From the NCBI RefSeq assembly GCF_004792665.1, contig NZ_SRZX01000002.1, forward strand, positions 124,001-188,000: a stretch of 64,000 bases of DNA. Direction: 5' to 3'. Position numbers and translations under genes: made by a program. The notes under the pieces are model-generated. The model was given only the letters and a program-made list of their open reading frames with translations, ran no database searches and was not told the DNA's origin. Positions 23,823 to 33,746 of this stretch are shown one piece after another. Position 1 is the first letter of the stretch, and every line of letters starts with the position of its first letter. Origin of the DNA: Marinobacter orientalis. Lineage in GTDB: Bacteria; Pseudomonadota; Gammaproteobacteria; Pseudomonadales; Oleiphilaceae.

Positions 23823-24432
23823 GGTGAACCTCGTTTATAAAATCAGTGATTTTTTCGATGTCTTTGATGCCTTTGCTGCTTTCAACACCACCACTGACAT
23901 CAACAGCCCAGGGCCGAACCTGCGCGATAGCGCGGGATACGTTATCAGAAGCCAGCCCGCCGGCCAATATGAGTGGCAGAGGGCGGGTTCCCGGAATCAG
24001 CGACCAGTTGAAAGCCTGCCCGGTTCCGCCGTACCTGTGCGGATCCCAGGCATCCACCAACAAGCCACTGGCGTTGCCGTAAGCGCGGAACGCGTTGTCA
24101 ATGTCCAGAGCTTCCCGTACCCGCACCGCCTTGATCCAGCGCACACCGAAACTGTTGCAGAATTCAGGGGATTCGTCGCCGTGAAACTGCAGCAGGTCCA
24201 GAGGCACCTGTGACAGTACCTCTCTCACGAACCCTGCTTCCGGGTTCACAAACAGCCCTGTTGCTGTCACGAACGGGGGCACTGCCCTGACAAGCTCCCT
24301 GGTTTCCCTGGCCGTCACGCACCTGGGGCTCGGTTCATAGAATACAAACCCGAGGGCGTCCGCTCCAGCGGCAATCGAATCCACCACGTCCTGGTGCCGG
24401 GTAATCCCGCAAATCTTGACTCGGGTTCTCAT
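23803..24432 (-). CDS. trpF: Phosphoribosylanthranilate isomerase
   Basis: A 209-residue TIM-barrel enzyme for the third step of the tryptophan branch. It starts [15 protein letters not shown], with the general-base Cys in [35 protein letters not shown] and the C-terminal phosphate site [10 protein letters not shown] and [16 protein letters not shown] follow. It is 7 bp after truA and overlaps trpB by 20 nt, so trpF-trpB-trpA form one unit. Confidence 0.97.
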   Translation of the reverse strand: MRTRVKICGITRHQDVVDSIAAGADALGFVFYEPSPRCVTARETRELVRAVPPFVTATGLFVNPEAGFVREVLSQVPLDLLQFHGDESPEFCNSFGVRWIKAVRVREALDIDNAFRAYGNASGLLVDAWDPHRYGGTGQAFNWSLIPGTRPLPLILAGGLASDNVSRAIAQVRPWAVDVSGGVESSKGIKDIEKITDFINEVHRVDETD

Positions 24433-24439
24433 AAGGCAA

Positions 24440-25336
24440 TCATCGCTGCTTTCGATGTATGTGAGTCGGACTGCGTGGCCGGTTGTCAGCGGGACTGAAC
24501 CACGGCGTCACAAAACCCGGCCCGCATTGTGCCGCCGGAATCGAAAACTCAGCCGGGTATCCCACATCCACAAGGTACAACCCGTGAGGTGGCGCAGTCA
24601 CTCCCGCGGCCGTTCTGTCTCTGCTGCCCAGTATCTCACGAATCCATTCCGGGTGCTGCTTCCCGCTGCCAACAGCCATCAGTGCGCCGGCAATGTTGCG
24701 CACCATATGGTGAAGAAAGGCGTTGGCCTGGATATCAATTACGACGAATTCGCCCTTTCGGGTTACGTTAATCGCCTCAACAAAGCGTATGGGCGATCTT
24801 GACTGGCAACCTGCGGCCCGGAATGACGAAAAGTCATGCTCTCCATGCAGGAACTGGGCCGCCTGGTTCATCAACTGCGCGTCCAGTGGTCGAAAGGTCC
24901 AGCTGACCTGGCCACTGAGGATGCCGGGCCGTACCGGGTGATTGTAAATCACGTATCGATAACGACGATAGGTTGCCGAAAAACGTGCGTGGAAATCACC
25001 GCTACCATTACCTGCCCAATGCACGGCAATGTCTGCCGGCAGGGACGTATTGATACCCATTACCCATGAACGTCGGTTGCGTACTGAAGGCGTTTCGAAA
25101 TGGGCAATCTGGTAACTGGCGTGGACACCTGCGTCCGTTCGACCAGCGCAGACCAGATCGACCGGATGGTCCGCCACCAGTGAAACGGCGCGGGTCAGCT
25201 CTCCCTGCACAGAACGGACACCGGACTTCTGGTACTGCCAGCCGTGGAATCCCCGGCCATCATACTCGAAGGCCAGTGCGACACGCCCAGCCCCGATGGA
25301 ATGGTCGGTGGTCAGTGGTTGCGGTGTAAGAAACAA
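24440..25336 (-). CDS. truA: tRNA pseudouridine(38-40) synthase TruA
   Basis: Makes pseudouridine at positions 38-40 of the tRNA anticodon stem. The catalytic Asp lies in [12 protein letters not shown]. The conserved start [19 protein letters not shown] and [22 protein letters not shown] are present. The start is uncertain. No ATG or GTG lies in frame before the conserved region; the only standard options are TTG at 25336 (used here, 298 residues, no clear ribosome site) and TTG at 25372, which lies inside the fimV terminator hairpin and T tract. The C-terminus ends [12 protein letters not shown] followed by a variable tail of about 30 residues. Confidence 0.9.
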   Translation of the reverse strand: MFLTPQPLTTDHSIGAGRVALAFEYDGRGFHGWQYQKSGVRSVQGELTRAVSLVADHPVDLVCAGRTDAGVHASYQIAHFETPSVRNRRSWVMGINTSLPADIAVHWAGNGSGDFHARFSATYRRYRYVIYNHPVRPGILSGQVSWTFRPLDAQLMNQAAQFLHGEHDFSSFRAAGCQSRSPIRFVEAINVTRKGEFVVIDIQANAFLHHMVRNIAGALMAVGSGKQHPEWIREILGSRDRTAAGVTAPPHGLYLVDVGYPAEFSIPAAQCGPGFVTPWFSPADNRPRSPTHIHRKQR

Positions 25337-25371
25337 TGAAGTATCCGAATAGCGGTGCTGATAACAAAACA

Positions 25372-25414
25372 AAACGCCGGCTTTTGTCCAGGAGTTACCC
25401 GGTAGCCGGCGTTT
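25372..25414 (-). terminator. Intrinsic terminator after fimV
   Basis: AAACGCCGGCT (25372-25382) pairs with AGCCGGCGTTT (25404-25414), a perfect 11-bp stem around 21 nt. On the minus strand it is followed by a T-rich run (GTTTTGTTTTGTTAT). It lies 28 bp after the fimV stop and directly before truA, so fimV transcription should end here at least in part and truA needs read-through or its own start. Confidence 0.75.
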
Positions 25415-25441
25415 CGCGCTTCTGAACCTGATTATATCGAA

Positions 25442-28400
25442 TCAGGACAGATTTTTAAGGAGACCCTGCGCTTCCGCTTTCTGCTCCTCATCTCCTTCCA
25501 GTGCAACTTCCTCCAGGATGTCCCGGGCTCCATCCACATCGCCCATCTCCACATAGGCCCTCGCCAGATCCAGCTTGGTTGATGCCTCATCGGTTCCCGA
25601 CAGGAAGTCGAAATCGTCATCGTCCCCGAGCTCGGACTCATCAATGTCAGCCGCCCCGGAAGAAGTCCCGGCAAGTGTGGAGTCCGACGCCAACGGTGGC
25701 TCTTCAGCGTCCCCGGCGGACTGCCCGGCCTCAAAAGCCCTCTCGAGATCTTCGTCGCTCAGTTCCGGAAACTCATCCTCTACGGCTTCGACAGCGGCAA
25801 CCGTTGCTTCGGGATCGTCGGGCTCTTCGCTGCCCAGGCTGTTTTCCAGACCAGGCTCCCTGTCAAATAACGCTGCACCTTCCTCTGCCTCTGCCTCTGC
25901 CTCGGCGCTTACCCCTCCTGTATCCAGTCCTTCCGTACCAGCGGAATCGCCGGTGTCGGCAAATTCATCCATCAGGGCGAGATCATCGTCGGATACATCC
26001 AGCTCCAGGTCGTCCAGCTCGTTCCCGTCACTGTCAACGGACGTGTTGTCGTCGCCGGCAACCTTGTCCAGCTCCGCATCCAGATCATCAAGGAAAGACT
26101 CATCCAGTGAATCGAGCTCCTCTGCTGGCGACCCGGCAGTCCCGGCATCGGGTACGGATGTCGCCAGGTCTTCCTCATCAATCTCCAGTGAGCCGAACTC
26201 GTCGGAATCGTCTGTCTCCAGGTTATCGACTTCGCCGGTTTCCGTCCCGGACTCAAAGTCATCCTCCAGCGTGAAATCGAACGACTCGTCAGTCAGATCT
26301 TCGGCCTCGTCCCCCGAAACATCAATCTCGGACAGGTCGTATTCGATCAGATCGTCCGGATCGGACTTTGCTTCAGTGCCGGCCGTTTCAGTGCCGGCAG
26401 CTTCAGGTTCGTCCGGGTCCAGCTCTGCAAAGTCTGTTTCCAGACTGCCAAACTCGTTCTCCTCGATTTCGCCTGAATGGGATTCATAACGGTCTGAAAC
26501 AAGCTCATCGGAGAGATTATCCGCGGACGACACACCGCCCGTCTCAAAAGAATCGGACCTCAGCTGCGACTCAAGGTCGTCGATGCTGGGCATCGACTCG
26601 GCTTCTTCAAGACGCGACTGGAGCGCGTGGGCTTGGGCAACGGCCTGCTCGTCTTGCAGGGCCTCTACTTCGCGCATCTGCTTCTCGAACGACGCCCGGT
26701 CCTGTGTGTCTGCATAGACCGCCAGAAGTTTCAGCCGCAGATCCGTGCGGCTCGGCTCCCGGGAGATGGCCGTTTCCAGTGACTGCGCCGCCTGATCCAT
26801 CCGGCCATAGGCAATGTAGGCATCCGCTTCGGCCAACGGATCGCTATCAGCGCCCTGGGCACTTTCTTCTTCGTCCAGCGTCAGGTTGAAGGTATCGCTG
26901 TCATTCTCATTTTCGCCACCGAGCTGATCGTAGAACGCTTTTTCACGATTGGCGTTACGACGCGCCAGCAGCAGCAACAGCAATAGCAGAACGATCAGCC
27001 CCCCGCCGAGGGCAATCTGGTACATGGGGTTGTTGGTGATGGCGCCGATCACATTACCGGGGAAACCGCTGTCAGGTTGTGCCGGCGGAGCAGCCGGCTC
27101 CTGCTCTGCCTGCTGCGCCGGTGCTGCAACTTCTGCTTCTTCCCCGGATTCGTCAGCAGCCGTTGACATTTCAGCAACCGATTCGTCCACAGCAGGATCT
27201 TCCTCTGCCGGGGCCGCGTCCTGATCCGTGGCGGTGCCATCCGCAACACCGGTTTCGGTTCCGGTTTCAGCGGCATCGGATTCGTCCGTGTCCGCGCCGG
27301 CAACATCCGTTCCGGAAGCGGCCTCAATATCGTCTTCCGCTACCTGCTCTGCCAGGGTTTCTTCGTCAGGAGCGTCGACCGGTTGCTCACCGCCTGCCTC
27401 GGCTTCTGCCTGTTGAATCTCCGCAATCTGGGTATTCTTCAGTTCCAATAAACGCTGAAGTGTCTCTACCTGCTCCTGCAGGTCGTCAACACGGCCGGTG
27501 AGCTCTTCGTTTTCCCGGCGGGCGCTCTCCAGCTCTTCCATGGCAACGGCAGAACCCGCATCAACGCCACCGGCGGTGGAACCGTCGCCGCCTGCGGAAC
27601 CACCTTCCGCAGAATCGCGGCTGCCAGTGTCGTCGCTGGCCAACAATCTCAGCTCGTCGCCGCCGGTTTCGCCCTGGCCACTCTGACCGGAGGCAACCCG
27701 GGAATCCGCAGCCTCGTCGGTAGCGTCAACCGTGCGTTCAGGACTGGAGAGTGCCTCATTCTGCACGGCCACCTGCCGGTTGGCCTCGGCACGGGAACGG
27801 CTGCGAATGTCCTCGATATCGGGCACCCGCAGAACTTCACCGCGCTTGAGGCGGTTGATGTTGCCGCCCATAAAGGCGTCCGGATTGAGGTCCTGGAGTG
27901 CCAGCATCACCTGTTGCATGGAAACACTGTTGTCCGGGCGAACGCTGGCAGCGATATTCCAGAGGGTATCAGACGGCCCGGTGGGGCCGTAACTGCGGGC
28001 TCGCTCGCTCGCGGTGCGCTGAGGCGCCTGAGACCGTGCCTGAGCGCGGGGCTGCGTCTGCTGGCGCGACGGCTGCGCCGCCTCGCGAGTTGCAGGCGCC
28101 GCGATCTGTTCCTGTACACCGGATTCCTCGGCATAGACCGGTGGGTCAACCAGAACGGCGTATTCCCGCATCAGACGGCCATTGGGCCATGTCACTTCCA
28201 GCAGGAAATTAAGATAGGGTTCCCGTAATGGTTCACGGGACGAAACGTTGACCACCAGGCTGCCATCTGGTGTGGTGGTCACCCGGAAATCCAGTTTGGT
28301 AAGGAAATGGTTCCGATCGATACCGACCCTTTCATAGGCCGAATCGGGAGCGATATTTACAAATACATCGCCGGGGTCAACTCCCTCGCTTTTACGCAGA

Positions 28401-28531
28401 TTGATTTCTGCATCCAAAGGCTCATTCAGATAGGACTGTAATTCTATTTCTCCCAGACCCAGGGCCTGTGCGACGCCGGAACCGAGCCCTCCCGCCAGAG
28501 CCAGAGCAACCGCAAGCTTGCGTACCTTCAT
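25442..28531 (-). CDS. fimV: FimV-family pilus assembly / polar hub protein
   Basis: A 1029-residue bitopic inner-membrane protein. Order: signal peptide (about 1-24, ending AQA); FimV N-terminal domain (GLGEIELQSYLNEPLDAEI); LysM-type peptidoglycan-binding domain (about 185-250, DTLWNIAASVRP to RGEVLRVPDIED); coiled coil near 330-370 (ELESARRENEELTGRVDDLQ); Glu/Asp/Ala-rich linker; TM helix near 505-525 (GGGLIVLLLLLLLLARR); TPR-like cytoplasmic part (ADAYIAYGRMDQAAQSLETA); long acidic linker; C-terminal FimV motif (KLDLARAYVEMGDVDGARDI). In Pseudomonas FimV supports type IV pilus assembly, twitching and cAMP signalling at the pole. Its neighbours asd and truA are conserved. Confidence 0.93.
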   Translation of the reverse strand: MKVRKLAVALALAGGLGSGVAQALGLGEIELQSYLNEPLDAEINLRKSEGVDPGDVFVNIAPDSAYERVGIDRNHFLTKLDFRVTTTPDGSLVVNVSSREPLREPYLNFLLEVTWPNGRLMREYAVLVDPPVYAEESGVQEQIAAPATREAAQPSRQQTQPRAQARSQAPQRTASERARSYGPTGPSDTLWNIAASVRPDNSVSMQQVMLALQDLNPDAFMGGNINRLKRGEVLRVPDIEDIRSRSRAEANRQVAVQNEALSSPERTVDATDEAADSRVASGQSGQGETGGDELRLLASDDTGSRDSAEGGSAGGDGSTAGGVDAGSAVAMEELESARRENEELTGRVDDLQEQVETLQRLLELKNTQIAEIQQAEAEAGGEQPVDAPDEETLAEQVAEDDIEAASGTDVAGADTDESDAAETGTETGVADGTATDQDAAPAEEDPAVDESVAEMSTAADESGEEAEVAAPAQQAEQEPAAPPAQPDSGFPGNVIGAITNNPMYQIALGGGLIVLLLLLLLLARRNANREKAFYDQLGGENENDSDTFNLTLDEEESAQGADSDPLAEADAYIAYGRMDQAAQSLETAISREPSRTDLRLKLLAVYADTQDRASFEKQMREVEALQDEQAVAQAHALQSRLEEAESMPSIDDLESQLRSDSFETGGVSSADNLSDELVSDRYESHSGEIEENEFGSLETDFAELDPDEPEAAGTETAGTEAKSDPDDLIEYDLSEIDVSGDEAEDLTDESFDFTLEDDFESGTETGEVDNLETDDSDEFGSLEIDEEDLATSVPDAGTAGSPAEELDSLDESFLDDLDAELDKVAGDDNTSVDSDGNELDDLELDVSDDDLALMDEFADTGDSAGTEGLDTGGVSAEAEAEAEEGAALFDREPGLENSLGSEEPDDPEATVAAVEAVEDEFPELSDEDLERAFEAGQSAGDAEEPPLASDSTLAGTSSGAADIDESELGDDDDFDFLSGTDEASTKLDLARAYVEMGDVDGARDILEEVALEGDEEQKAEAQGLLKNLS

Positions 28532-28831
28532 GCTTTTTCCTTACCAGTCTCCGTTATTCGTTACTGTTCATGGGAACAGATATCGGACGAGGTTGGATGA
28601 CTTCCGTCTTGATTACTATCGTTATTATGTAATGTTTTTAATATTCAGCCCGGCAAGTATTGTTGATAATACGCCTTTAATCAATCAATCAGCCGCAGTA
28701 CCTGGACCATTTTTTTACGAATATTCAGTAACATATTGTTACCGAAAGATGATCCGGCCATTCCCTCGCCCGAAATGTCGCTATCCCGGGCCAACAGAGG
28801 CGCAATATTTACAAAGTGCATCCGAAAATAA
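28532..28831. other. AT-richer intergenic region upstream of fimV, no gene seen
   Basis: With the asd terminator this forms a 390-bp gap, the longest in the window. The stretch is visibly richer in A and T than the genes around it. TATTAT near 28660 and CATAAT near 28628 on the minus strand are possible -10 boxes, but no -35 at good spacing stands out. The simplest reading is the fimV promoter and a long untranslated leader. No convincing coding frame was seen. Confidence 0.5.
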
Positions 28832-28865
28832 CAGGGGCGGAGGCGCATTGCAGCCTCCGCCCCTG
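28832..28865 (-). terminator. Intrinsic terminator after asd
   Basis: CAGGGGCGGAGGC (28832-28844) and GCCTCCGCCCCTG (28853-28865) form a perfect 13-bp stem with an 8-nt loop. On the minus strand it is followed by TTATTTTC. It lies 56 bp after the asd stop, so it should end the leu-asd transcript before fimV. Confidence 0.8.
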
Positions 28866-28921
28866 ACCGGTTCTCTGAAACCGGACACAGTTGGCATAAT
28901 CTTGCCCACTGCGGGTCTTTA

Positions 28922-30037
28922 TTATTTCTCCTGCAGGATGCGAAGCATTCGCCGCAGTGGTTCTGCCGCGCCCCATAACAACTGGTCACCAACGGTAAAC
29001 GCCGAGATATACTCGGGGCCCATGGCAAGCTTGCGGATGCGGCCGATGGGAACGCTCAGGGTTCCGGTTACCTTCGCGGGCGTCAGCTCCTGAATGGTGG
29101 CATCCCGCTCGTTGGGGACCACCTTCACCCAGTCATTGGCCTTCGCCAGAATCGACTCTATCTCCGATATCGGCAGGTCCTTCTTCAGCTTGATAGTCAG
29201 CGCCTGGCTGTGAGACCGCATGGCGCCGATGCGAACACAGATACCATCGATGGGGATCGGGTTGTCGCTGCGGCCAAGAATCTTGTTGGTCTCAACACCC
29301 GCTTTCCATTCTTCCTTGCTCATCCCGTTATCCAGCTGCTTGTCGATAAACGGAATCAGGCTACCGGCCAGCGGCACTTCAAAGTGCTCGGTGGGGAACC
29401 CGTCAGAGCGCATGGTATCGGTAACCTTGCGATCAATCTCGAGAATGGCGGACGAAGGGTCTGCCAGCTCGTCACTCACCGAATCCTTCAGCTCGCCCAT
29501 CTGGTTCAGCAGTTCGCGCATGTTCTGCGCCCCTGAGCCGGAGGCGGCCTGGTAAGTCATGGGCGACACCCACTCGATCAGGTCCTGCTCCAGCAGGCCA
29601 CCAAGGGCCAGCATCATCAGGCTGACAGTACAGTTGCCACCGACATAATCCTTCACACCTTTTGCCAGTGCGTCATCGATCACCCTGCGATTGACCGGGT
29701 CGAGCACAATCACGGAGTGATCGACCATCCTCAACGTGGACGCGGCGTCAATCCAGTAACCCTGCCATCCGGCATCACGCAGCTTCTGATACACTGCTCC
29801 GGTGTAATCCCCGCCCTGGCAGGTAACCACTACATCCAGGGTTTTCAGGGTGTTGATATCGAAAGCGTCCTGTAAAGCGGGCACGCCTTCCTTCCCTACA
29901 TCCGGGGCCGGTTTTCCAGCCTGGGAAGTGGTAAAGAAGATGGGTTCGATATCTGCAAAATCGTTTTCTTCACGCATGCGCTGCATGAGGACAGAGCCCA
30001 CCATACCGCGCCAGCCAATAAGTCCAACTCGCTTCAT
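28922..30037 (-). CDS. asd: Aspartate-semialdehyde dehydrogenase
   Basis: A 371-residue NADP enzyme reducing aspartyl phosphate to aspartate semialdehyde, the branch point to lysine/diaminopimelate, threonine and methionine. The NADP site is [18 protein letters not shown] at the N-terminus; the catalytic Cys is in [18 protein letters not shown] near residue 135; [20 protein letters not shown] holds the substrate-binding and catalytic His region. It is the E. coli-length form. It follows leuB by 116 bp, the conserved leuB-asd-fimV order, and ends in a strong terminator. Confidence 0.96.
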   Translation of the reverse strand: MKRVGLIGWRGMVGSVLMQRMREENDFADIEPIFFTTSQAGKPAPDVGKEGVPALQDAFDINTLKTLDVVVTCQGGDYTGAVYQKLRDAGWQGYWIDAASTLRMVDHSVIVLDPVNRRVIDDALAKGVKDYVGGNCTVSLMMLALGGLLEQDLIEWVSPMTYQAASGSGAQNMRELLNQMGELKDSVSDELADPSSAILEIDRKVTDTMRSDGFPTEHFEVPLAGSLIPFIDKQLDNGMSKEEWKAGVETNKILGRSDNPIPIDGICVRIGAMRSHSQALTIKLKKDLPISEIESILAKANDWVKVVPNERDATIQELTPAKVTGTLSVPIGRIRKLAMGPEYISAFTVGDQLLWGAAEPLRRMLRILQEK

Positions 30038-30153
30038 GCGACCTTTGAACCTCGTTTTATGCCCGCCCGCTGCCTTTATCGCTGGCAGGGACAGGATGGA
30101 TGATCCCGCAACAACAGCGTCGCGTTGTCGTCGGGTCTTGAAAACTGTCGGCC

Positions 30154-31227
30154 TCAGAGCGCGGCAAGAACCGCGTCACCCATTTCCCGGGTAGACACTT
30201 TCCGCCCTTCGGGGGACATGATATCCGCCGTTCTCAGGCCCTGATCCAGCACCTTGCTGACCGCCGCCTCAATCGCCTCGGCCGCTTTTTCTTCACCAAG
30301 ACTGTAGCGCAGCATCATCGCTCCACTGAGGATGGTGGCCAACGGGTTGGCGATGCCCTGGCCCGCGATATCCGGCGCGGACCCGTGACAGGGTTCGTAC
30401 ATGCCCTGCTTCTCGGAGTTCAGGGAAGCAGACGGCAACATTCCGATGGAACCCGTCAGCATGGCCGCTTCGTCCGAAAGAATATCACCAAACATGTTGC
30501 CAGTCACAATCACATCGAACTGTTTGGGCGCCCGTACCAGTTGCATCGCCGCGTTATCGACGTACATGTGGGACAGTGCCACATCCGGATACTCCCGGCG
30601 CAGGTCTTCCATGATTTCACGCCACAGAACAGTCACTTCCAGTACGTTTGCCTTGTCGACGGAGCACAGTTTCTTACCGCGCTGCTGGGCGGTTTCAAAG
30701 GCTACCCGGCCGATACGACGGATTTCCGATTCGGTGTAGGCGTAAGTGTTATAACCCTGGCGTTCACCATTCTCAAGTTCACGCACGCCCCGCGGCTGGC
30801 CAAAGTAGATGCCGCCGGTCAGTTCGCGGACAATCATGATGTCCAGGCCCGATACCACTTCCGGCTTCAGCGAAGACGCCGAGGCCAGCTGCGGGTACAG
30901 AATTGCCGGGCGCAGATTGGCAAACAGCTCCAGGTTGGAGCGCAGCCCCAGCAAGCCCTTCTCCGGCCGGCTTGCCATGGGCCGGCTATCCCACTGGGGT
31001 CCGCCCACAGCGCCCAGCAGAATGGCGTCCGCCTTGCGGGCCTTGTCCAGGGTATCGTCAGGCAGCGGCGTATCGGTTTCGTCGATCGCAGCACCACCGA
31101 CCAGGCCGGACTGAAAGTGCAGCCCAAGATCGAATTTTTCGTTGATTCTGTGCAGCACCTTTTCGGCTTCAGCAACAATTTCCGGGCCGATGCCGTCGCC
31201 GGGGAGCATCAGGATAGATCGGGACAT
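30154..31227 (-). CDS. leuB: 3-isopropylmalate dehydrogenase
   Basis: A 357-residue NAD-dependent decarboxylating dehydrogenase of leucine synthesis. It starts [19 protein letters not shown]. It has [14 protein letters not shown], the catalytic Tyr in [20 protein letters not shown], the catalytic Lys in [36 protein letters not shown] with metal-binding Asp residues, and the NAD site [18 protein letters not shown]. It is 146 bp from leuD, and that gap carries a pair of inverted palindromic repeats. Confidence 0.97.
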   Translation of the reverse strand: MSRSILMLPGDGIGPEIVAEAEKVLHRINEKFDLGLHFQSGLVGGAAIDETDTPLPDDTLDKARKADAILLGAVGGPQWDSRPMASRPEKGLLGLRSNLELFANLRPAILYPQLASASSLKPEVVSGLDIMIVRELTGGIYFGQPRGVRELENGERQGYNTYAYTESEIRRIGRVAFETAQQRGKKLCSVDKANVLEVTVLWREIMEDLRREYPDVALSHMYVDNAAMQLVRAPKQFDVIVTGNMFGDILSDEAAMLTGSIGMLPSASLNSEKQGMYEPCHGSAPDIAGQGIANPLATILSGAMMLRYSLGEEKAAEAIEAAVSKVLDQGLRTADIMSPEGRKVSTREMGDAVLAAL

Positions 31228-31252
31228 TTTGTTTCCTTTGGATTCGTTGAAT

Positions 31253-31283
31253 TGTCGGATTACACTCCGCTAATCCGACCTAC
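31253..31283 (-). repeat. Palindromic repeat, copy 1 (type A), leuD-leuB gap
   Basis: Reads TGTCGGATTACACTCC then GCTAATCCGACCTAC on the plus strand. On the minus strand it has the form GTAGGTCGGATTAGC-GGAG-TGTAATCCGACA, with 8-bp arms TCGGATTA/TAATCCGA. It differs from copy 2, which lies 31 bp away in inverted orientation, at one base. Confidence 0.85.
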
Positions 31284-31314
31284 GGAATTACGGTTAATCA
31301 GTGCGCCCATCAAT

Positions 31315-31345
31315 GTAGGTCGGATTAGCGGAGCGTAATCCGACA
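31315..31345 (+). repeat. Palindromic repeat, copy 2 (type A), leuD-leuB gap
   Basis: GTAGGTCGGATTAGC-GGAGC-GTAATCCGACA, opposite in orientation to copy 1. Together they form a REP/BIME-like inverted pair, 70 bp 3' of leuB's start in plus-strand terms and 28 bp downstream of the leuD stop in transcription order. It could fold in the leuD-leuB transcript. Confidence 0.85.
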
Positions 31346-31373
31346 AACTCTCTCACAGCTGCCAAAACGCCGG

Positions 31374-32021
31374 TCAACCACCGGCCCCAAACAACCAGGG
31401 CGCAGTCTCCCGCCGGGACGCTTCATAGGCCTTGATCACCTCCGCATCCTCCAGCGTCACGCCAATGTCGTCGAGGCCGTTGAGCAGACAGTGGCGGCGG
31501 AAATCATCCACCTCGAAAGCGAACGTTTCACCGGAAGGCGTGGTTACGGTTTTTGCTTCAAGGTCAATGGCCAGTTGATAGCCTTCTTCCTTTTCCGCCT
31601 CCTGAAAAAGCTGATCAACAGTTTCCTCTTCCAGAACAATGGGTAACAGCCCGTTCTTGAAGCAGTTATTATAGAAAATATCTGCGAAACTGGGCGCTAT
31701 GATAACGCGGAAACCGAAATCTTCCAGCGCCCACGGAGCGTGTTCGCGGCTGGAGCCGCAGCCAAAGTTGCGTCGGGCCAGCAGCACGCTGGCGTTCTTG
31801 TAGCGGTCCTGGTTAAGCACGAAGTCCGGGTTGATCGGCCGCTGCGAAGAATCCTGGTCGGGCTTGCCCTCGTCAAGATACCGCAGTTCGTCAAACAGGT
31901 TCGGCCCGAAACCGGTGCGCTTGATAGACTTCAGAAACTGCTTGGGAATGATCATGTCCGTATCCACGTTGGACCGGTCCATGGGGGCAACAATGCCCCT
32001 GTGTTGCTTTAATGCTCGCAT
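31374..32021 (-). CDS. leuD: 3-isopropylmalate dehydratase small subunit
   Basis: A 215-residue swivel-domain subunit of isopropylmalate isomerase. It starts [25 protein letters not shown] and carries [21 protein letters not shown] and [20 protein letters not shown], the family hallmarks. The C-terminal tail beyond residue 200 is variable. It lies 17 bp after leuC. Confidence 0.97.
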   Translation of the reverse strand: MRALKQHRGIVAPMDRSNVDTDMIIPKQFLKSIKRTGFGPNLFDELRYLDEGKPDQDSSQRPINPDFVLNQDRYKNASVLLARRNFGCGSSREHAPWALEDFGFRVIIAPSFADIFYNNCFKNGLLPIVLEEETVDQLFQEAEKEEGYQLAIDLEAKTVTTPSGETFAFEVDDFRRHCLLNGLDDIGVTLEDAEVIKAYEASRRETAPWLFGAGG

Positions 32022-32038
32022 GGTGTCTCTCCTGTGGA

Positions 32039-33457
32039 TCAGTTCATCATCTCGCGGACATCAACGAAGTGCCCGTTAATCGCCGCCGCTGCTGCCATTG
32101 CCGGGCTCACCAGATGGGTGCGCCCGCCAAAGCCCTGGCGACCCTCAAAGTTGCGGTTCGAGGTGGAGGCACAGTGCTCACCCTGCCCCAGCTTGTCGGC
32201 GTTCATGGCCAGGCACATGGAACATCCCGGATCCCGCCACTCCAGGCCCGCCTCGAGAAAGATCCGGTCCAGCCCTTCCTGCTCCGCCTGAACTTTCACC
32301 AGTCCGGAACCGGGAACCACCATGGCCTGCTTGAGCAATGGCGACACCTTGCGGCCTTTCACAACTGCCGCGGCTTCGCGGAGATCTTCAATGCGGCTGT
32401 TGGTGCAGGACCCGATAAACACACGGTCCAGTCTGATCTCGGTTATCGGCATATTCGGCTTCAGGCCCATGTATCTGAGGGCCCGGACAATGCCTTCCCG
32501 CTTGATGGGATCGGTTTCCGCCTCCGGGTCCGGCACATGGCCCCCAACACCGGCCACCATCTCCGGAGATGTACCCCAGCTCACCTGTGGCATGATCTCT
32601 GAGCCTTCCAGCTCAACGACCTTGTCGAAACTGGCGTCATCGTCGCTGTGCAGGGTCTTCCAGTATTCGATAGCCCGCTCCCGCATCTCGCCTTTCGGTG
32701 CAAACGGGCGGTCCTTGACGTAATCAATGGTGGTCTGGTCGACCGCCACCATACCCACCCGGGCACCCGCCTCTATGGACATGTTGCAGATGGTCATGCG
32801 GGCTTCCATGGAGAGGTCACGAATTGCCTCACCACCAAATTCAATCGCGTAACCGGTACCCCCCGCAGTGCCGATCCTGCCGATGATGGCCAGTACCACA
32901 TCTTTCCCGGTGACACCCGGCCCGAGTTTGCCGTTCACCTTAACCAGCATGTTTTTCATCTTCTGCTGGACCAGGCACTGGGTCGCCAGCACGTGTTCCA
33001 CTTCCGAGGTACCAATGCCGTGGGCGAGGCAACCGAAGGCGCCATGGGTCGAGGTGTGGGAATCGCCACACACAATACTCATACCGGGCAAGGTCGCGCC
33101 CTGCTCGGGCCCGATCACATGCACAATGCCCTGGCGCTGGTCCATGATCTTGAATTCAAGAATCCCGAACTCGTCACAGTTGCTGTCCAGGGTTTCCACC
33201 TGAATCCGCGACACCGGGTCGACAATGCCTTCCACGCCGCGGGCGCGGTCGGTAGTGGGTACGTTATGATCCGGAGTGGCAAGATTGGCATCCAGTCGCC
33301 AGGGCTTGCGCCCTGCCAGACGAAGTCCTTCAAAGGCCTGTGGTGAAGTCACTTCGTGAAGTAAATGCCGGTCGATGTAGATCAGCGCAGAACCGTCATC
33401 CCGCTGCTTGACGAGATGGTCGTCCCACAATTTGTCATATAAGGTCTTGCCCGCCAT
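32039..33457 (-). CDS. leuC: 3-isopropylmalate dehydratase large subunit
   Basis: A 472-residue aconitase-family subunit holding the [4Fe-4S] cluster. [21 protein letters not shown] supplies one substrate and cluster region; the cluster cysteines are in [17 protein letters not shown] and [13 protein letters not shown]. The start is ATG 33457 ([16 protein letters not shown]), matching the family N-terminus and preceded by GAGAGA; a GTG 12 bp upstream is less likely. It is the first gene of leuCDB-asd, divergent from a LysR gene. Confidence 0.97.
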   Translation of the reverse strand: MAGKTLYDKLWDDHLVKQRDDGSALIYIDRHLLHEVTSPQAFEGLRLAGRKPWRLDANLATPDHNVPTTDRARGVEGIVDPVSRIQVETLDSNCDEFGILEFKIMDQRQGIVHVIGPEQGATLPGMSIVCGDSHTSTHGAFGCLAHGIGTSEVEHVLATQCLVQQKMKNMLVKVNGKLGPGVTGKDVVLAIIGRIGTAGGTGYAIEFGGEAIRDLSMEARMTICNMSIEAGARVGMVAVDQTTIDYVKDRPFAPKGEMRERAIEYWKTLHSDDDASFDKVVELEGSEIMPQVSWGTSPEMVAGVGGHVPDPEAETDPIKREGIVRALRYMGLKPNMPITEIRLDRVFIGSCTNSRIEDLREAAAVVKGRKVSPLLKQAMVVPGSGLVKVQAEQEGLDRIFLEAGLEWRDPGCSMCLAMNADKLGQGEHCASTSNRNFEGRQGFGGRTHLVSPAMAAAAAINGHFVDVREMMN

Positions 33458-33565
33458 GTTCTCTCTCACTTTCCGGGGGTTGCTGTTTTTACCGTTATGG
33501 AGCCATCTTACCGCTTACCCCCGAATAACCTCAATTCATGTTTTTTATGTTGTGCATTCCTTTCT

Positions 33566-33585
33566 GGCATATCAGAATTGATGCC
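33566..33585. promoter_or_regulatory. Candidate LysR-type operator between leuC and the LysR gene
   Basis: GGCAT-N10-ATGCC, whose interior ATCAGAATTGAT is itself nearly palindromic. It lies about 110 bp upstream of leuC and 186 bp upstream of the LysR ATG, a sensible position for a divergent regulator. The strict T-N11-A pattern is not seen, so this is a guess from symmetry and position. Confidence 0.35.
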
Positions 33586-33602
33586 GCTTGCCGGAATTAA
33601 TC

Positions 33603-33634
33603 GTAGGTCGGATAGAGCGAAGCGAAATCCGACA
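33603..33634 (+). repeat. Palindromic repeat, copy 3 (type B), leuC-LysR gap
   Basis: GTAGGTCGGATAGAGCGA-AGCGAAATCCGACA. It shares the GTAGGTCGGAT and ATCCGACA ends of copies 1 and 2 but has a different centre, defining a second subtype with 6-bp arms TCGGAT/ATCCGA. Confidence 0.8.
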
Positions 33635-33657
33635 GTTGGAGGTAACGCCACAACAGC

Positions 33658-33689
33658 GTCGGATTACGCCTACGGCTAATCCGACCTAC
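33658..33689 (-). repeat. Palindromic repeat, copy 4 (type A), leuC-LysR gap
   Basis: GTCGGATTACGCC-TACGGCTAATCCGACCTAC on the plus strand, so oriented opposite to copies 3 and 5. Arms TCGGATTA/TAATCCGA are perfect. Confidence 0.8.
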
Positions 33690-33714
33690 CTCCTTGTTCG
33701 GGCAAACACCAACC

Positions 33715-33746
33715 GTAGGTCGGATAGAGCACAGCGAAATCCGACA
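33715..33746 (+). repeat. Palindromic repeat, copy 5 (type B), just upstream of the LysR gene
   Basis: GTAGGTCGGATAGAGC-ACAGCGAAATCCGACA, nearly identical to copy 3. It ends 25 bp before the LysR ATG, so it lies in the leader or promoter of that gene. Confidence 0.8.

Noticed and set aside
25575-26489. Long Ser-rich open frame antisense to fimV
   Set aside because: It mirrors the Glu/Asp-rich codons of FimV on the other strand, has no recognised domain, and lacks a ribosome site. FimV is well supported.
31253-33746. Palindromic repeats considered as a CRISPR array
   Set aside because: Copies alternate in orientation, spacing is irregular, two subtypes occur, and no cas gene is near. A REP-like family fits better.
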